A stretch of 64,000 bases of DNA from JBIQJD01 sp044507695 (GTDB lineage: Bacteria; Bacteroidota; Ignavibacteria; Ignavibacteriales; Ignavibacteriaceae), in assembly GCA_044507695.1 (NCBI GenBank), contig JBIQJD010000013.1, forward strand, positions 38,935 to 102,934, given 5' to 3'. The notes beneath the pieces are model-generated. The model was not told the DNA's origin and did not search any database. It saw nothing but the letters and a program-made list of their open reading frames with translations. Shown here piece by piece: positions 18,389-26,948 of the stretch (positions within the stretch are counted from its first letter, which is position 1; the number at the start of each line of letters is the position of its first letter). Both the position numbers and the translations under genes were made by a program.

Positions 18389-18925
18389 TTATTGAATAAC
18401 TCTTTCAGGAAATGCTTCAACAAAAGCTTTCCAGTCTTTACTTTTTTTTGCGGGCGATTTCATTCTGAATGCATGGCAAAGTGCAACTGCAAGTGCATCG
18501 CTCTCATCAAACTTCATCTTTTCGGATTTTAATTCAAGCAATGTTTTGATCATAAAACTTACCTGTTCTTTAGAAGCTGCGCCGGTTCCAACAACAGATT
18601 TTTTTATTTCACGCGGTGAATATTCACTGGTTGGTACGCCGTTATGAACTGCAGCAAGCAAAGCAACGCCGCGTGCGTAGCCAATCTTCATTGCTGATTG
18701 AACATTCTTACCATAGAAAGCTGTTTCAATTGCAAATTCATCCGGCTTATAAATTTTAATAAGCTTATCCAGTTCATCATATATTAAGGCCAATTTAGAT
18801 GCAAGGGATTTTGATGCGGGAAGTTTTATGCAGCCGTTTTTTATCCGGATGAAGGAATTTTTATTAAACTTTACAATTCCAAATCCTGTAAGATTTGTTC
18901 CGGGATCAACACCGAAGATTATCAT
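18389..18925 (-). CDS. ruvC: Holliday junction endonuclease RuvC
   Basis: RuvC cuts Holliday junctions symmetrically to resolve recombination intermediates. The 178-residue chain carries the RNase-H-like acidic residues: Asp in FGVDPGTNLTGFG (about residue 6), Glu in EFAIETAFYGKN (about 65) and Asp in DESDALAVALCH (about 140). It sits 33 bases before ruvA and after recJ on the same strand, so it belongs to a DNA-repair operon. Confidence 0.96.
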   Translation of the reverse strand: MIIFGVDPGTNLTGFGIVKFNKNSFIRIKNGCIKLPASKSLASKLALIYDELDKLIKIYKPDEFAIETAFYGKNVQSAMKIGYARGVALLAAVHNGVPTSEYSPREIKKSVVGTGAASKEQVSFMIKTLLELKSEKMKFDESDALAVALCHAFRMKSPAKKSKDWKAFVEAFPERVIQ

Positions 18926-18951
18926 TTTTACTTTAATAAATTTTTATCAGT

Positions 18952-20700
18952 TTAAGCCTGAACTGCTTCAACGCTTTTGTTTTCAATTCGTTCTTTTACT
19001 TTAATATCTTTAAACCTGAACTGCGGAAAAGTTCTTCCGTCTCTTGTAGTTTTATCAATAGAAAAAACCACATCAAGAAGACATCCGTTTGTTCCTATAA
19101 GATCACAATAATTGCCCATATTAAATCCAATGCAATCAAAAACTTTTTCAGAACCATTTTGCTTTAAACTTACAACAAGATGATTTGAACCAACTATACG
19201 TGGTGTACCGGAAACTACAACATTTTCCGAAAGAAAAGTTGGACGCATATTTCCCGGACCGAAGGGAGAAAACTGATCTATAATTCTTAAAAATTTAGGT
19301 GTTATTTCTGAAAATCTTAATTTTGAATCAATAACAATTTCAGGGGAAAGATCATCTTCATCAATTAATTCTTTAACAACCTGGTTAAATTTCATTTTAA
19401 AATCACTTATCTTATCAATCTCAACAGCCAAACCTGCTGCCGCCTGATGCCCGCCAAAATGGATAAGCAGATCTTCACATTTTTTTAATGCTTCATAAAT
19501 ATTAAAATTAGAAATACTTCTGGCCGAACCTTTTGCCACGCCATCAATTGTTGTAAGCATAATGGTAGGGCGGTAATATTTTTCAACAAGTCTAGATGCA
19601 ACTATCCCAATTACTCCGGGATGCCATTTTTCCTGATGAAGTATTATTGGAATTTCAGATTCAAGATCCAGAGAAGTTTCAACAAGCTCCAGTGCATTTA
19701 CAAATGTATCTTCATCAATTTTTCTTCTCTGATAATTTTCAGATTCAAGAACCTGCGCAAGCTGAAGTGCATCTTCCTTATCCGAAGTAATTAGTAACTC
19801 AACTGCTCTTTGTGCATCACCTAATCTGCCAACTGCATTTATCCGCGGAGCAATTGTAAATACAATTTGCCCTGAAGTTAAATTTCCAGGTTCCATATTG
19901 CTTGTTTCAATTAAAGCCGCAATACCAGGGCGCGGATTATTATTAATCTGTAAAAGACCTTCCTTAACTAGCAATCTGTTTTCATCAACCAATGGAACAA
20001 TATCAGCCGCACCTGCAAGTGCAACAAGATCAAGATATTTAAGCGGAAGTTCACGTTTACCAATTCGTTCAGCTACACCTTGTGCAAGTTTAAATGCCAC
20101 ACCGGCGCCGGATAAATATTTAAATGGATATTCACACCCCGGTTTAAGCGGATCAAGTACAGCATAGGCATCAGGTAAAATTTCTTTTGGCTGATGATGA
20201 TCGCAGATGATCATATCAATATTAAGCTCTTTAGCGTAAGATGTTTCCTCAACCGCAGTAATACCGCAATCAACTGTAATCATTAAAGAAGTGCCGCGGC
20301 TTTTTATATAATCAATTCCGTTTTTGGAAACTCCATATCCTTCAGTTAATCTTTTTGGGATATAAAATTCAACATTAGCTCCAAGTTCTTTAAGGAATAA
20401 ATACATCAGCGCAGTTGAACATGTGCCGTCAACATCGTAATCGCCGTAAATACAAATCAGTTGATTTTCTGTAAGAGCTTTTATTAAACGGTAGGTAGCT
20501 GCTTCCATTCCGTTCATAAGGAATGGATCATAAAGTGCATCTAAAGTAGGGCGGAAGAAAAATCTGGCTTGTGAAAAATTTTTAATATTTCTTACAACAA
20601 GAAGGCGGGCGAGGATTTCAGAAATGTTTAAAGAATCGGCAAGAGATTTAACAGCGTAGTCGTCATCAATATCTCTTATTTTCCAACGCTTTTTAATCAT
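18952..20700 (-). CDS. recJ: Single-stranded-DNA-specific exonuclease RecJ
   Basis: RecJ degrades single-stranded DNA 5' to 3' in RecFOR recombination, mismatch and base-excision repair. The 582-residue protein has the DHH phosphoesterase motifs: GDYDVDGTCSTA (motif I), VDCGI (II), DHHQP (III) and a later SGAGVAFKLAQ (about residue 200). The DHHA1 domain has FGGHQAAAGLAV (about 415-426) and a C-terminal OB fold follows. Length is normal. It begins 50 bases after the end of rnpB on the same strand, and ruvC and ruvA follow. Confidence 0.96.
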   Translation of the reverse strand: MIKKRWKIRDIDDDYAVKSLADSLNISEILARLLVVRNIKNFSQARFFFRPTLDALYDPFLMNGMEAATYRLIKALTENQLICIYGDYDVDGTCSTALMYLFLKELGANVEFYIPKRLTEGYGVSKNGIDYIKSRGTSLMITVDCGITAVEETSYAKELNIDMIICDHHQPKEILPDAYAVLDPLKPGCEYPFKYLSGAGVAFKLAQGVAERIGKRELPLKYLDLVALAGAADIVPLVDENRLLVKEGLLQINNNPRPGIAALIETSNMEPGNLTSGQIVFTIAPRINAVGRLGDAQRAVELLITSDKEDALQLAQVLESENYQRRKIDEDTFVNALELVETSLDLESEIPIILHQEKWHPGVIGIVASRLVEKYYRPTIMLTTIDGVAKGSARSISNFNIYEALKKCEDLLIHFGGHQAAAGLAVEIDKISDFKMKFNQVVKELIDEDDLSPEIVIDSKLRFSEITPKFLRIIDQFSPFGPGNMRPTFLSENVVVSGTPRIVGSNHLVVSLKQNGSEKVFDCIGFNMGNYCDLIGTNGCLLDVVFSIDKTTRDGRTFPQFRFKDIKVKERIENKSVEAVQA

Positions 20701-20750
20701 AGAATATTTATAAGAATCAGGGGATAATCCCTATTAAAAAAGAACAAAAA

Positions 20751-21177
20751 AGTTCATCCCTGTAAGCCGAATTCTGTATCCGCAAAAAGCGGATGGCAAT
20801 TATTTATCTTGCCCTAACGTTACCGCCAGGATCCAGCGATCTACCCGGAAAGCTGCCCGCCGAAGCGGTGCTAAAGCGAACAACTTTATACCGGCTAAAG
20901 CCGGTACGCTTTCCCTATTCGATCTTGCTTCGGGTGGGGTTTGCCGTGTTCCGGTAAAAACCAGAATCCCTTTAAGGGACCCTTGCCATTACTGGCAAAG
21001 CGGTGAGCTCTTACCTCGCCTTTTCACCCTTATCCGGCTATGCCGGACGGTATCTTTTCTGTGGCACTTTCCGTATTCTGCATTTGCAGAACCCCGGATG
21101 TTATCCGGCACCCTGTTCTGTGAAGTTCGGACTTTCCTCCTCCGGTTAATACCAGAAGCAATTGCCCGGGATGAACT
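20751..21177 (-). ncRNA. rnpB: RNase P RNA, bacterial type A
   Basis: The minus strand reads as a complete RNase P ribozyme, which matures the 5' ends of tRNAs. The ends pair perfectly as helix P1 (AGTTCATCCC at 21177-21168 with GGGATGAACT at 20760-20751). Conserved blocks appear in order: GAGGAAAGTCCGAACTTC, ACAGAAAAGATACCG, GGTAAGAGCTCACCG, AAACCCCACCCGAAGCAAGA, GTAGATCGCTGGAT and ACAGAATTCGGCTTA. The length of about 427 bases is slightly above the usual 350-400. The RNA end is followed by TTTTTTGTTCTTTTTT, a likely termination run before recJ. Confidence 0.97.
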
Positions 21178-21373
21178 AATTATTCTTCTATATTGACTGC
21201 AATTTTATTTGCAGCCTGCCAATTACTTTTTATTGTGTTTCTTCAATTGCCGTAAATATAATAAATTACTTCACTTAAAACAGTATAAAAAAGTCAGATG
21301 TTTATAAATGCAGGATTTTTTTTAAGGAGAGAACTGAAAATTTTCATTTATGGAGAAAATGTTCCACTGAAAT

Positions 21374-21398
21374 GATTCCATTTAAGCAAAATGGAATC
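21374..21398 (-). terminator. Hairpin after the zinc-ribbon gene, possible terminator
   Basis: GATTCCATTT (21374-21383) and AAATGGAATC (21389-21398) pair perfectly around AAGCA. It lies about 45 bases past the stop codon at 21444 but lacks a T run on the minus strand, so termination is uncertain. The rest of the 21178-21443 gap has no gene I can support. Confidence 0.4.
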
Positions 21399-21443
21399 TG
21401 ATGCATCCGGTTTTAAAAAGAATGGAGAATAAAGGCTAAGCCT

Positions 21444-22169
21444 TTACTCTTCCAATGCTTCTGCAACTTCCGGAGAAACTAAAATTCTGCCGCAGTATTC
21501 ACAGAAGAATAATTTATTATTTCTTCTTATCTCAAGCTGTCTTTGCGGCGGAACAATATTATGGCAGCCGGAACAAGCTGAACGGCGGATTGTTACAACC
21601 GCTTTTCCGCGCTTAGCTTTTCTTATCCGCATATAAGCTGAGTAATCTGCTTTCTTTGTCTGAGCTTCAATTTCTTTTCTGTGATTTCTTAAAACAGCTT
21701 CTTCCTTCTCATTAGCTTTTACTATTTCTTTAAGATCGGCTTCTTTTACTTTCAGTTCTTCATTTAAGACATCAAGCTGCGGCATGAGTTCTTCAATTTC
21801 ATCTGAAAGTTTTTTGCTTGCATCGGCCAGTTGATCATTTTCAGCCTGAAGTTTGCTTATAGTTTCTTCGGCATGATCAATTTCTTTTGTAAGCGCATCA
21901 TATTCCTTATTATTTCTTACCTGGTACAACTGCGCTTTAAATTTTTTCTGGTTTGCCTGAAGTTTTTCTATCTCTTCTTCATTTTCTTTTCGCTTTTCAA
22001 GAGATTCCTTTTTCTGATTTTCCTTTGCTTCAATATTTTCCTTTATACTATTAATCTTCTGCATTAAGGATTCTACTGCATTAGGAAGATCACCTCTTAG
22101 TTCCTCCAGCTCATCCAGCTGATCATCTATCTGCTGCAGCTCGTATAAAGTTTTTAATCTGTCAAACAA
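21444..22169 (-). CDS. Coiled-coil C4 zinc-ribbon protein (DUF164/CT398-like)
   Basis: Residues 1 to about 175 of this 241-residue protein form a long charged coiled coil. The C-terminal end is a zinc ribbon with CSGCHNIVPPQ and CEYCGRILV (two CxxC knuckles at about residues 198-225). This is the layout of the CT398/DUF164 family, which has been linked to RNA polymerase or secretion factors in Chlamydia but has no settled role. The gene follows nif3 by 15 bases. The nif3/zinc-ribbon pairing is common across bacteria. Confidence 0.85.
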   Translation of the reverse strand: MFDRLKTLYELQQIDDQLDELEELRGDLPNAVESLMQKINSIKENIEAKENQKKESLEKRKENEEEIEKLQANQKKFKAQLYQVRNNKEYDALTKEIDHAEETISKLQAENDQLADASKKLSDEIEELMPQLDVLNEELKVKEADLKEIVKANEKEEAVLRNHRKEIEAQTKKADYSAYMRIRKAKRGKAVVTIRRSACSGCHNIVPPQRQLEIRRNNKLFFCEYCGRILVSPEVAEALEE

Positions 22170-22184
22170 TTGATTCTACTCCTT

Positions 22185-23294
22185 TTATGTTAAAAAATTT
22201 ACAGGGTTTGTTGAGCCGCTGTATTTGAATACTTTTATTTTTTTATCATCCCCTGTTAGTGATTCAATTCTCTTTTTTAATTCATTTAGAGAATGAATTT
22301 CCGTTTCGTAATGGCCTGCATCAATAAGCAGAATTTTTTCTTCTGCCTCTTGAAAAGCATGATATTTTACATCAGCAGTAATGTATGCATCGGCTCCCGC
22401 TGAAATTGCATTGTTAATGTATTCTGCACCTGAACCGCCGCAGACCGCAACCTTTTTTATAGCTGCTTTTTTCGTTTTTGTGTAACGTAAATTTTTTGCA
22501 CCAAGTTTTTTTGAAACATGGTTCAGAAAATCTTTAACCTTAACCGGTTCTGAAAGTTCACCAATTGCTCCAACTCCATAATTTAGATTCATATTATCCA
22601 AAGGAATAATATCAAAAGCCGGTTCTTCATACGGGTGAACTTTGTAAACTTCAGAAAGTACCTGGTTTAGTTTCCACGAATCAATTAGTACTTCCAATTT
22701 TATTTCATTCACCTTTTCAAATCTTTGTTTTACTCCGCGTGAAGGATTGCTTTTGATGTTTCCCTTAAATGTACCGGTTCCTAATGTTCTGAAACTGCAG
22801 TTGGAATAATTGCCAATAATTCCTCCGCCGGAATTGAATATTGCCCCGGCAGTTTTTTCAACTGAATCTTCCGGAACAAAAATGATAAGTTTGTACTGAT
22901 TGGAATTTAAGTTTTGCAGGAATTTTATTTTTTGAAGTTTTAATGCTCTTGCGAGAATGAAGCTTACGCCGTCTGTGGTAAAATCTAAATTTGTGTGTGC
23001 TGAATAAAGAGTTATATCGTTTTTAATCAATTTTTCAATTAAGCGTGAATTATAACTTCGCCCGATATCAATTTTTTTTAGCGGATAAAACAGCAGCGGA
23101 TGATGGCTGATAATCAGGTTGCATCGTTTTTTTATTGCCTCATTCAGCGCTTTCTCATTCAACTCGAGGCAGAGCATTATGTTTTTTATTTCACGTTCTA
23201 TGGAACCAACCTGCAGACCTGTGTTATCTTTTTCCCAGGCTATTTCCTTCGGTGCCCATTTTTCAATCAGATTTATTACTTCTTTACACTTCAT
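22185..23294 (-). CDS. Nif3-like dinuclear metal centre protein
   Basis: The 369-residue protein is the long Nif3 form, with the Nif3 halves separated by a PII/CutA-like insert at about residues 130-235. Metal ligands are visible in IISHHPLLFYP (about residues 60-70), YSAHTNLD (about 97-104) and the C-terminal IDAGHYETE. Family members form hexameric toroids; YqfO and YbgI are homologues. The biochemical role is unsettled, with GTP cyclohydrolase-like activity suggested for some. The start fits the family opening MKCKEVINLIEKWAPKEIAW. Unusually, a complete terminator-like hairpin with nine T residues ends five bases before the ATG and there is no Shine-Dalgarno sequence. Confidence 0.9.
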   Translation of the reverse strand: MKCKEVINLIEKWAPKEIAWEKDNTGLQVGSIEREIKNIMLCLELNEKALNEAIKKRCNLIISHHPLLFYPLKKIDIGRSYNSRLIEKLIKNDITLYSAHTNLDFTTDGVSFILARALKLQKIKFLQNLNSNQYKLIIFVPEDSVEKTAGAIFNSGGGIIGNYSNCSFRTLGTGTFKGNIKSNPSRGVKQRFEKVNEIKLEVLIDSWKLNQVLSEVYKVHPYEEPAFDIIPLDNMNLNYGVGAIGELSEPVKVKDFLNHVSKKLGAKNLRYTKTKKAAIKKVAVCGGSGAEYINNAISAGADAYITADVKYHAFQEAEEKILLIDAGHYETEIHSLNELKKRIESLTGDDKKIKVFKYSGSTNPVNFLT

Positions 23295-23297
23295 ATA

Positions 23298-23332
23298 AAA
23301 AAAAATGCACTTCTGAATTTGAAGTGCATTTT
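23298..23332 (-). terminator. Strong terminator-like hairpin abutting the nif3 start codon
   Basis: On the minus strand AAAATGCACTTC (23332-23321) pairs with GAAGTGCATTTT (23313-23302) around a 7-base loop, and the T run continues to 23298. The nif3 ATG is at 23294. It lies directly after the stop codon of the 30-codon ORF at 23331-23423. Confidence 0.85.
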
Positions 23333-23423
23333 ATTGAAATTCCTGAATTTCGGTCTGCTCATCGGCAGACGAGCTGTGTTCAAAGATCAATCGTATATAT
23401 TTCTTTTTAATTTTTTCAACCAT
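23331..23423 (-). CDS. Putative 30-residue microprotein between ispG and nif3
   Basis: A complete small reading frame runs from ATG at 23423 to TAA at 23331. The product has a basic N-terminal half (MVEKIKKKYIRLIFEH) and an acidic C-terminal half (SSSADEQTEIQEFQ), with no membrane segment. A good TTTG-N20-TATATTTG promoter ends eleven bases upstream, and an intrinsic terminator begins at its stop codon, so it looks like a free-standing transcription unit. The codons for SADEQT lie on a palindrome (23353-23370). There is no family I recognise. It could also be a leader peptide for nif3 or an untranslated small RNA. Existence as a transcript is well supported by signals; translation is inferred. 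Confidence 0.5.
   Translation of the reverse strand: MVEKIKKKYIRLIFEHSSSADEQTEIQEFQ
23353..23370. repeat. Short palindrome inside the microprotein frame
   Basis: GTCTGC (23353-23358) and GCAGAC (23365-23370) pair around TCATCG. It is similar in style to the CTGCC/GGCAG palindrome at 37113. Confidence 0.55.
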
Positions 23424-23433
23424 AACAAGTGGA

Positions 23434-23465
23434 CAAATATACTGCATTTACAACTTTTTATCAAA
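23434..23465 (-). promoter_or_regulatory. Bacteroidetes-type promoter for the microprotein unit
   Basis: On the minus strand TTTG (23465-23462), a 20-base spacer and TATATTTG (23441-23434) fit the consensus. Transcription should start near 23428, about five bases before the ATG at 23423. Read-through would also serve nif3. Confidence 0.6.
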
Positions 23466-23514
23466 CATTAAGCCAAACAAAAAGTTATTATCAAATTATT
23501 TATATCACAATTTT

Positions 23515-25530
23515 CTAATTATTTTGATTTGCAGGCTCTATCCAAACATTATCTTCTTTAATTAAATCAATAAGTGCATCAACTGCATCTGATGAAGGAA
23601 TATTTCTTCTCACAATTTCCTTTCCCCGGTAGAGTGTAATTTTTCCAACTCCGGAACCGACATAGCCGTAATCTGCATCTGCCATTTCTCCCGGTCCATT
23701 AACAATGCAGCCCATTATTGCAATTTTAACTCCTTTAAGATGCTCTGTACGTTTGCGTATCATTTCAGTTGTTTCCTGCAAATCAAATAATGTTCTTCCG
23801 CAGGATGGGCACGCAATATATTCTGTTTTTGAAATTCTAACTCTTGCAGCCTGTAAAATTCCGAATAAAATCCTGTTAATTATTTTTTCTTTTGATTCAT
23901 TTTTATTGATGAATGATTTTACATAAACATTCCCGGAATTTTTGGAATCATTTATTTCATCAACAGTAATCCACACTCCATCACCCAGGCCATCTATTAA
24001 TAATGCTCCTAAATCAGTGGCTGAGTATAATCTTAATTCATCCATATCCGGTAAAGAATAATCTCTTTTTATAATTACCGGATTCTCAATATTGTTATTC
24101 ATTAATTTTATAAATGCTCTCCGCTGTTCAGCCATTCCATGCAGATTATCTGTTTCAAGAACCAAAACAATTGTTCGATCATTTTTTATTTTGCTGATCA
24201 AATCATTGGAAAGCTTGTTTAAATCAACAGTAACGAAATTGAGAAGCGGTGAAAAATTTTTTCCGGTTAAGAAATTTTCGATAGATAATAAAGGAAAAAT
24301 TGATGTTTTATCTTCCAGTTTTTGCCAGAGAGAAAAACTGCAAACTGCTTTTAATCCATTTGGAACATTAAACGGGAGAGAGTTATTACCGAGAAATAAA
24401 ATATCAGGAGCAGAATCGTTCATGTTCCACTTATCTGAAACAGGATCATAAAAATATCCGATATCTGAAATATCCGTTTCATTTTTAATTTTGCGTTTAC
24501 TAAAATCAGCAACAACTCTTGGAACATTTGAACCGCCTATTCCCAGCACTTCAAAAGTATTTCTTCTGGTATGAACAAAAGGATTGATCGGATTCTCTGT
24601 TATCGGTTCAATCGTGCTGTGATTTTCTCTATTCTTATACCTGTTAGCAAGTGAGATTGCAACCGGTGCTTCAAACTCAGGATCTTCAGTTAAAGAAACA
24701 CGAATTGTATCTCCAATTCCATCTTCCAGTAAAGTACCAATTCCAACAGCAGACTTAATTCTGCCATCTTCACCACCGCCTGCTTCTGTTACTCCAAGAT
24801 GAAGCGGATAATTCATTCCTTCTTCTTCCATCTTTTGAATAAGAAGCCTGTATGCCTGAACCATTACCTGTGTGTTGCTCGCCTTCATTGAAAGAACAAT
24901 ACTGTAAAAATTATTCTCCTCACAAATCCTAACGAACTCAAGCGCCGATTCTACCATGCCGAGCGGAGTATCACCGTAGCGGTTCATAATTCTGTCCGAA
25001 AGCGATCCATGATTTGTACCGATACGCATTGCGGTACCATATTCTTTGCAGATTTTTACGAGCGGAGTAAATTTTTGTCTTATGCGTTCAAGTTCAGCTA
25101 CATAAGCCGAATCGGAATATTCAAGTACCTCAAATTTTTTCCTATCAGCATAATTGCCGGGATTAACTCTAACCTTTTCAACAATGCGTGCCGCTAGTTC
25201 TGCAGCATTCGGTGTGAAATGAATATCAGCAATAAGCGGAACGTTGTATCCGCGAGTTCGTAATTCTTTTTTTATTTCCTGGAGATTCTGAGCTTCAAAT
25301 TTACTTGGTGCTGTAATTCTAACATATTCACAACCAGCTTCAACCATCCTGATAGTTTGTTCAACAGTTGCTTTTGTATCCATCGTATCCGTTGTTGTCA
25401 TCGATTGAATACGAATTGGATTATTTCCGCCGAGAGGAATATCGCCAATATAAACTTCTCTTGTTTTATATCTTGAATATTTAGTTAAGCTGCTGCAATA
25501 CTTATTTAATAAAAGCTGAGCGTTTGTCAT
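23515..25530 (-). CDS. ispG: 4-hydroxy-3-methylbut-2-enyl diphosphate synthase, long form
   Basis: IspG carries out the penultimate step of the MEP isoprenoid pathway, turning MEcPP into HMBPP with a 4Fe-4S cluster. The 671-residue protein has the N-terminal TIM barrel (IQSMTTTDTMDTKATVEQ, about residues 40-57), a large central insertion (about 330-540) and the cluster domain. The cluster domain holds CPSCGRTLFD (two Cys, about 570-573) and MGCIVNGPGEMADADYGYVG (third Cys, about 606). The insertion is the hallmark of the Bacteroidetes/Chlorobi, chlamydial and plant enzymes. Electrons probably come from ferredoxin or flavodoxin. It lies downstream of the DJ-1 gene by 22 bases. Confidence 0.96.
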   Translation of the reverse strand: MTNAQLLLNKYCSSLTKYSRYKTREVYIGDIPLGGNNPIRIQSMTTTDTMDTKATVEQTIRMVEAGCEYVRITAPSKFEAQNLQEIKKELRTRGYNVPLIADIHFTPNAAELAARIVEKVRVNPGNYADRKKFEVLEYSDSAYVAELERIRQKFTPLVKICKEYGTAMRIGTNHGSLSDRIMNRYGDTPLGMVESALEFVRICEENNFYSIVLSMKASNTQVMVQAYRLLIQKMEEEGMNYPLHLGVTEAGGGEDGRIKSAVGIGTLLEDGIGDTIRVSLTEDPEFEAPVAISLANRYKNRENHSTIEPITENPINPFVHTRRNTFEVLGIGGSNVPRVVADFSKRKIKNETDISDIGYFYDPVSDKWNMNDSAPDILFLGNNSLPFNVPNGLKAVCSFSLWQKLEDKTSIFPLLSIENFLTGKNFSPLLNFVTVDLNKLSNDLISKIKNDRTIVLVLETDNLHGMAEQRRAFIKLMNNNIENPVIIKRDYSLPDMDELRLYSATDLGALLIDGLGDGVWITVDEINDSKNSGNVYVKSFINKNESKEKIINRILFGILQAARVRISKTEYIACPSCGRTLFDLQETTEMIRKRTEHLKGVKIAIMGCIVNGPGEMADADYGYVGSGVGKITLYRGKEIVRRNIPSSDAVDALIDLIKEDNVWIEPANQNN

Positions 25531-25552
25531 TACATTATTCTAAAAAATTTCT

Positions 25553-26077
25553 TTATGATTGATATTCATTCAACCTGTTAATTATTGCATCTGCAAAATC
25601 AGCCGATGCTTTTGGTCCTTCGGCAGTAATTATATTTTTACGGCAGATAACCGGACTTTGTTTAAAATCAGCACCCGCATTAATCAATTCTGATTTATCT
25701 TCATAAAAACATGTTGCGGAAATATTTCTCAAAATACCTGCTTGAGCAAGAATAACAGGTGCGCTGCAAATCGCAGCTACAATTTTTTCCTCATCTTTGA
25801 ATTTTTTTATAATTCTGTTAAGCTGCTGATTATTGCGGTATTCTCTTGCACCGCTGCCGCCGATTAAAATGATACCGGAAAAATTTCTCACATGAACATT
25901 TAAAATATTGATATCGGGTTTTACCTTCAAACCATTAATTCCTTCACACATCCATGCTGTATCTGAAGCAATAAAAACACCGAAGTGATTTTTCTTTAAG
26001 GAATGATTGACAGTTAAGAATTCCTGATCATTAAATTGCCGGGCAGGCAGAAAAATAAGCAGATTGCTGGTTTTCAA
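25553..26077 (-). CDS. DJ-1/PfpI-family protein
   Basis: The 174-residue protein has the flavodoxin-like DJ-1/PfpI fold. The nucleophile elbow is AAICSAPVILAQAGIL with Cys at about residue 104, and the acidic residue before it lies in the GGSGAREY region. Family members act as glyoxalases/deglycases, chaperones or amidases; the exact activity is not readable. A possible promoter (-7 element TATATTTG at 26108-26101 on the minus strand) lies in the 64-base gap after the methyltransferase, so it may be transcribed separately from that cluster and together with ispG. Confidence 0.85.
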   Translation of the reverse strand: MKTSNLLIFLPARQFNDQEFLTVNHSLKKNHFGVFIASDTAWMCEGINGLKVKPDINILNVHVRNFSGIILIGGSGAREYRNNQQLNRIIKKFKDEEKIVAAICSAPVILAQAGILRNISATCFYEDKSELINAGADFKQSPVICRKNIITAEGPKASADFADAIINRLNEYQS

Positions 26078-26141
26078 TTTTATCCGGTGAAATTAACACA
26101 CAAATATAATTATAATTACGTTAAGAAATTTTTGCCGGATA

Positions 26142-26948
26142 TTAAGATTTTCTTTGCAGAACTATTACATAAAAATCACAGGCGAATGCGAAAGGAAAAA
26201 AGTTTTCAGCGGAGTTGTCTATTCTATCTAATAAATATGTTAAGTGCGGAAATTTATTGTACCAATTAAATGCAGGCGGCGGCGGCGCAAAAATTCTTAA
26301 TGCTTTGGTTGAGATTAAATTAAAATCATTTTTAAAAAAGCTGTGAAATTTTTTAGGTGAATAATATTTTACGAAAACTTTTTCTCCACCAACATTTGCA
26401 ATTATTCCGTTTCGGTTAAATCTTCTGAAAGCTCTTTTAAACTCTCCTTTAATTAAAAGAAAAAATTCCCAGAAGGAAAAGCGCGGCATAACTGATGCAA
26501 TAAAATATCCTCCCGGCTTAATAATTTTTGAAAGGGTTTTACTTATCTTAACCGGATTATCAATACAATTAATTCCGCCTAAATTTGAAAGTACGGCATC
26601 AAATGAATTTTCATCAAACGTTCCGGCATCAAGCAAATTCATCTTTTTAAAAGTTAAATTTTTTGAATATGGATTGAAAAAATTTTTACTTTCAGCATTT
26701 TGCAGCATTTTATCTGAAATATCCGTTGCAAAAATTTTGTAACCAAGCTTTGAAAAATGAACAGCATCAATTCCGCTTCCGCAGTTAAGTTCAAGCAAGC
26801 TTGCCGGCGGCGGAACTGTATTTAAAACTACTTCATAATATTTTTCCCGCATTATTTTTACCGGCAGATTCGTTTCCTGAATTGCATCATATTCATCAGC
26901 CATTCTGCCGAAGCCCGTATTTACAGTATTAAAATCAATCTGATTCAT
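26142..26948 (-). CDS. Class I SAM-dependent methyltransferase
   Basis: The 268-residue protein contains the Rossmann methyltransferase motifs: LLELNCGSGIDAVHFSKLGYKIFATDIS (motifs I-II, about residues 45-75), an acidic strand FDAVLSNLGGINCID (about 115-130) and IKPGGYFIASVMPR (motif III). The C-terminal part, with FNWYNKFPHL, resembles small-molecule or lipid methyltransferases. The substrate is unknown. The start codon overlaps the radical SAM stop by four bases (ATGA), so the two are translationally coupled and probably act in the same pathway. Confidence 0.88.
   Translation of the reverse strand: MNQIDFNTVNTGFGRMADEYDAIQETNLPVKIMREKYYEVVLNTVPPPASLLELNCGSGIDAVHFSKLGYKIFATDISDKMLQNAESKNFFNPYSKNLTFKKMNLLDAGTFDENSFDAVLSNLGGINCIDNPVKISKTLSKIIKPGGYFIASVMPRFSFWEFFLLIKGEFKRAFRRFNRNGIIANVGGEKVFVKYYSPKKFHSFFKNDFNLISTKALRIFAPPPPAFNWYNKFPHLTYLLDRIDNSAENFFPFAFACDFYVIVLQRKS

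Noticed and set aside
21197..21214. CTGCAA-TTTTATT-TTGCAG-like hairpin upstream of rnpB
   Set aside because: Short 6-bp stem without a T run in either useful direction; not enough to call a terminator or regulatory site.
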